From the NCBI RefSeq assembly GCF_950023065.1, contig NC_088681.1, positions 31,158,836 to 31,222,835 of the forward strand: 64,000 nt of DNA. Reading direction: 5' to 3'. The stretch comes from Planococcus citri (lineage: Eukaryota > Arthropoda > Insecta > Hemiptera > Pseudococcidae). Below the pieces are notes generated by a model. The model ran no database searches. It was given only the letters and a program-made list of their open reading frames with translations, and was not told the origin of the DNA. Shown here piece by piece: positions 60,501-64,000 of the stretch. Every line of letters begins with the position of its first letter. Within the stretch, counting starts at the first letter, position 1. Made by a program: the position numbers and the translations under genes.

Positions 60501-61799
60501 AAATTGGTTTTAAAAATAATCTATCACCTCTACAAATTATGAGCATTTCCGCAAAAGAAACATGAAACTAATAAAAGCATTATCAATTAACCTTGATACG
60601 TTCAGTCGTTCACTGCAGATAAATTTTATGTACCTTGGTTACCTACATTCACTAATTCATTCGAATTTCAAAGAGAAATTCATCGTTTGCAGTAGAATTT
60701 AAATTTTCTATACCTACTTAGGCCTGTGAACAGTGAAACAAACACGAACGTTTATGGTATAAATAAACAGCATTGTGAATAGGTATACCAGTTATTACTC
60801 CGAATAATACCCAGGTACCTAATACTTCAAAGAATACAAATATTTTTCAATTTATATAAAGTTCAATTATTGTTAGGTGCAAAGAAATTAACACAAAGGG
60901 TGATTTTCCCGAGTTTTCTAGCCAAAAAATAACAATATCAATAATAAAACTTGAACCATTTTTACGTGAAAATTATGTGATATTTTTCCTTCTTAATTAC
61001 AGTAAATCATGAAAGCAATAGACATGGAAACAAAAAGCAAAGGTCAATGTTGCCTACTAGTTGATTCACGAGTATTTGCGCATGTAGGTGTTTCAGAACG
61101 CTGATCAATGATACTACGTAGGTACCTATAAAAATATCATAATTATTTTAATAAATTTTCAGTTTCTATAACTTGACTGAATTCATCTTTTCAACTGCAT
61201 TTGTGAGCAAACTACTTATTACAAAATAAGTACCTTTGTATGTAGGTAGGGTACCTACTTACTATACGAATTATTTTCGAAATTTAATTCAACTAGCTAT
61301 ACGACTTTATTCGAACGACGAAAATGATATTCATTACAAAGCAGAGAAAACAACGAAATTGGACAAGAGAGAAAGTTGTATAGAATATTTAATCTATGAG
61401 AATAAAGAGCCCGGGTACTCCTCACTATAAGCATGATGCGGCTGACCTCAAGGATCGATACTTTGTAAAGTTCATATTAACAATACAACTTTAGTTATTT
61501 AGTAAAATGCTACATCCGACTTTCTTGATGGAACATACGCTATGCAGGGGCTAATTTAACACGCAAAAACATAATTCTATTGTACGTTTAATCGTATAAC
61601 AAATCATTTTCTAGCTGGTTTCTTTGATTAATACTAACACTTTTAGTTTCAAAAGTAGAACAATAGTTCAAATGCGAATACATTACGGAAGTGGTAAAAT
61701 ATACAAATAGAGAGATTATCGTACATATCTATCCCATTATAGCGGAGGGATGGGATATTATGTATAGGTATTAGATAGGTACTAAATACATAAACAGGT

Positions 61800-62040
61800 T
61801 GTTAAAATGTAGAGCTGTGTGTATGTGTGTGTAGGTGTGAACTGCGAGTAAAGATTTAGGTATAGGTATGAGTCAGCTATGCAGCTGCCTATAGTTACGT
61901 TTAGGTATTGTTTTAAATCTGTCAAGTTAGTCGTATTCGTATGGTCATTATGTGTAGACCCAAGACCGCTTGGTCATAAAATAATGTTGGTGTCAAATGT
62001 AAAATATACGTGTAAATATTGTGTCGTGTATATTTTCTCA
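61800..62040 (+). repeat. Probable 5' LTR of a copia-type retrotransposon
   Basis: The 3' edge is fixed by a CA at 62039-62040 immediately before the primer-binding site. The 5' edge is proposed at TGTTAAAATGTAGAGC (61800), giving a 241-bp TG...CA LTR. The partner LTR lies outside the window, so the start is tentative. Confidence 0.5.
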
Positions 62041-62051
62041 TGGTAGCAGAG
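62041..62051 (+). other. Retrotransposon primer-binding site (tRNA-iMet)
   Basis: TGGTAGCAGAG is complementary to the 3' end of initiator tRNA-Met with CCA. It directly follows the LTR, as expected for minus-strand priming. Confidence 0.75.
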
Positions 62052-62099
62052 TCGTATGGTTTTTGATTAAAATTGTGAATTTAAAAAAATCGTTTTAAA

Positions 62100-64000
62100 A
62101 TGAATAAAGAGCTACCTATTCCGCGATTCGAAGATGGAAAAGTTCCATACGATAAGTGGCGGTATCAATTAATGAAACTGGTTAAATTTTTAAAACTGAG
62201 TGCCGTTTTTGAAAGTGACAATCCGGCGAATGGTGTTGATAAAGACGATTTTGAAACTAAAAAGGATAAAGCTGAATATATCATGTCAATTGCTGTCGAT
62301 CCTGACCTAATTATGTCGTGTAAATCGCCAAAGGCAATGCTGGAGTGCTTGGATAAAAGGTTCCTACAAAAATCGGAAGCAAAAATAGTGCTATTGGAAA
62401 AAAGAGTAACATCTTTAGAGTACAAGGATGGTGACGATGTGGAGAATTTTTTTCAAATTTTCGAGAGAGCAGTCAAGGATCTAGGAAATGCTGGTGGAGA
62501 TATCAGTCCAGATAGGCAGTTACATTATTTGCTTGCTACATTGCCAGAATCATGTGACCATCTTATAGAGACTATTGATTTGTTGAAACCTGAAGAAAAA
62601 AATTGTAATTATATCCGAGAAAAATTAAAAATGAGAAAAGAAAAACAAGATAAAAAGTCAAAAGCTTCAACTTCGGAAAGTAAGCCAGAATCTCAAACTG
62701 ATGCAAGTGCATTTAAAACTTCAGTGAGTACAGCAGTTTGCTATGGATGTAATAAACCAGGGCACATCAGAAAATATTGCCCTGAAAATAAATCGAAGCA
62801 AAGAGGACGAGGTAATTTTCCTGGTCATTTTGGTGGTCGAGGTCAATTTCGTGGGAGATTCAATTTCAATCAAAGAGGAAATTTTCGAGCTGGGTTCAAT
62901 AATAATGGTTCTGATCGTGGTAATTTTCGTGGAAATTGGTCAAATTCGAGAGGCTGGAGAGGCAGAGGTAACCAGAGTAACTTTCAGAGAAATGAAAATC
63001 TCCGAGAAAATGAGCAACGAAATAATATAGATGCATTTCATGTAAGTTTAAATTCAACGAAATTTTGTAATAATGATGGTAAAATTCAGTGGCTCATTGA
63101 TAGTGGATGTTCTGATCATATAATTGACTCTGATGAGTATTTTTATGAATTTATTGATTTAAAAAAACCTGCCAAAGTTCAACTAGGTGATGATTCGGAA
63201 ATTCATGCTGTTAAAGTTGGCAATATTATGTGTAAATTTATTTGTGATGGGCATGAATCTATTATAAACGTTCGTAATGTTTTTTATGTGCCAAAAATTG
63301 GTAAAAATTTATTGAGTGTAGCAGGTATCACTAAAAATGGATGTAAGGTACTTTTTGATGAAAATTATGTTGAAGTTTACAATTCGAATTATGATTTTTT
63401 ATTTTATTCAAATGAAGTTGATAAAATTTATCCTATTACCTGTAACGTAATTTTTGACAATTCTGTTATTTCTGCTAATTTTACAAAAAAGGATATGACT
63501 AAAAAGGAATATTTGCACAGAATTCTTGGACACGTAAATTTTGTTGATTTGCAAAAAATGTGTAAACATGGTTATCTTGATGGTTTGCCGGAAAATTTGG
63601 AAGATGTTTTTATGAAATGTGAAATTTGTTTAGAATCAAAACAGTCAAATTTAAAATATGCCACAAAGAGATATAGAGCCTATTATTGTGGCCAAATTAT
63701 TCACTCTGATGTGAAATATTGCGATGTTATTGGATATAATGGTGAAAACTATTTTGTAACTTTTATTGATGACTATTCACGTATTGCTAAGGTGTATCCT
63801 ATTAAAAATAAGTCGGAAGTGTTTGATAAATTTATGGAGTACTGTAATTTAATTCAAAATTTAATTCAAGGTCCTATTGTTCAATTTCGATGTGATAATG
63901 GTAAAGAATATTTAAATGAAAAATTCTATAATTATGCTCGTGAAAATGGTTTTCAAATTTTCCCATGTGTAAGTTATAATCATCAATTGAATGGTGTTGC
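62100..64000 (+). CDS. Ty1/copia-type gag-pol polyprotein, partial (runs off window)
   Basis: One frame stays open from the ATG at 62100 to the window edge (633 codons). Gag covers about residues 1-200 (KLPIPRFEDGKV-like start, capsid-type helices, LEKRVTSLEYKDGDDVENFF). A zinc knuckle follows (Cys214, Cys217, His222, Cys227 in CYGCNKPGHIRKYC), then a Gly/Arg/Asn/Phe-rich stretch. The aspartic protease has Asp334 in WLIDSGCSDH. The GAG-pre-integrase zinc region is HRILGHVNFVDLQKM with CEICLES. The integrase core has Asp537 (HSDVKY) and Asp599 (CDNGKEY). Reverse transcriptase and RNase H would follow outside the window, in the copia order of integrase before RT. No stop or frameshift is seen, so the element looks young. 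Confidence 0.92.
   Translation, partial: MNKELPIPRFEDGKVPYDKWRYQLMKLVKFLKLSAVFESDNPANGVDKDDFETKKDKAEYIMSIAVDPDLIMSCKSPKAMLECLDKRFLQKSEAKIVLLEKRVTSLEYKDGDDVENFFQIFERAVKDLGNAGGDISPDRQLHYLLATLPESCDHLIETIDLLKPEEKNCNYIREKLKMRKEKQDKKSKASTSESKPESQTDASAFKTSVSTAVCYGCNKPGHIRKYCPENKSKQRGRGNFPGHFGGRGQFRGRFNFNQRGNFRAGFNNNGSDRGNFRGNWSNSRGWRGRGNQSNFQRNENLRENEQRNNIDAFHVSLNSTKFCNNDGKIQWLIDSGCSDHIIDSDEYFYEFIDLKKPAKVQLGDDSEIHAVKVGNIMCKFICDGHESIINVRNVFYVPKIGKNLLSVAGITKNGCKVLFDENYVEVYNSNYDFLFYSNEVDKIYPITCNVIFDNSVISANFTKKDMTKKEYLHRILGHVNFVDLQKMCKHGYLDGLPENLEDVFMKCEICLESKQSNLKYATKRYRAYYCGQIIHSDVKYCDVIGYNGENYFVTFIDDYSRIAKVYPIKNKSEVFDKFMEYCNLIQNLIQGPIVQFRCDNGKEYLNEKFYNYARENGFQIFPCVSYNHQLNGV

Larger units (their letters stand above)
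58543..61799. other. Gene-free region of repeats and AT-rich DNA
   Basis: The first part is the probable 3' untranslated region of the polo-like gene. The repeat array and a MITE described separately follow. About 60.6-61.8 kb is AT-rich with AGGTACCTA motifs and no recognised gene. Confidence 0.45.

Noticed and set aside
1..64000. CRISPR arrays, bacterial operons, rRNA or tRNA genes
   Set aside because: None was seen. The tandem repeats lack spacers, gene structure is eukaryotic, and the only tRNA-like match is the retrotransposon primer-binding site.

Overview
The window is nuclear DNA of an insect. It is AT-rich, its genes carry short GT-AG introns, and it has TTAGG-type repeats, many small transposons and animal-type genes. 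The dense AGGTAGGTACCTA-like motifs and the overall style suggest a sap-feeding hemipteran, perhaps a mealybug or other scale insect. That placement is an inference I cannot test here.

The first 30 kb hold conserved single-copy genes. In order: an unrecognised 670-residue protein (-); the CTLH-complex RING subunit MAEA (-); a repeat-rich gap with a nested hAT-type MITE; the ER ubiquitin ligase TMEM129 (+); a mitochondrial-type 4-hydroxybutyrate/acetyl-CoA transferase (-), whose largest intron is filled with degenerate repeats; the condensin-II subunit NCAPH2 (-); the ADP-ribose pyrophosphatase NUDT9 (-); WDR89 (-); and trimethyllysine dioxygenase TMLHE (+), which is divergent from WDR89.

From 30 to 52 kb the window is accessory DNA. 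It holds a TA-flanked MITE, a dead Helitron relic with two OTU protease-like domains and a classical hairpin-CTAG end, and a four-copy tandem array (34.4-42.2 kb) of small secreted two-exon proteins of unknown function. After these come a hAT MITE and a large Helitron that joins a Ulp1-type protease to the Rep/helicase. That Helitron is split by a 364-bp hAT-type MITE with a perfect 8-bp target-site duplication.

From 52.8 to 58.5 kb, the TFIIA large subunit (-) and a polo-like kinase (+) sit head to head, with start codons 381 bp apart. As sequenced, the kinase lacks the conserved activation-loop threonine segment and carries a one-base frameshift at a T run. From 58.6 to 61 kb there is low-complexity and MITE DNA. 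The right edge is the 5' half of a Ty1/copia-type LTR retrotransposon (LTR, primer-binding site, gag, protease, integrase), cut by the window end.

The conserved genes do not form a pathway. The strongest leads are the degenerate polo-like kinase, the secreted tandem family, the protease-bearing Helitrons, and several MITE insertions whose empty sites can be read in neighbouring paralogous copies.
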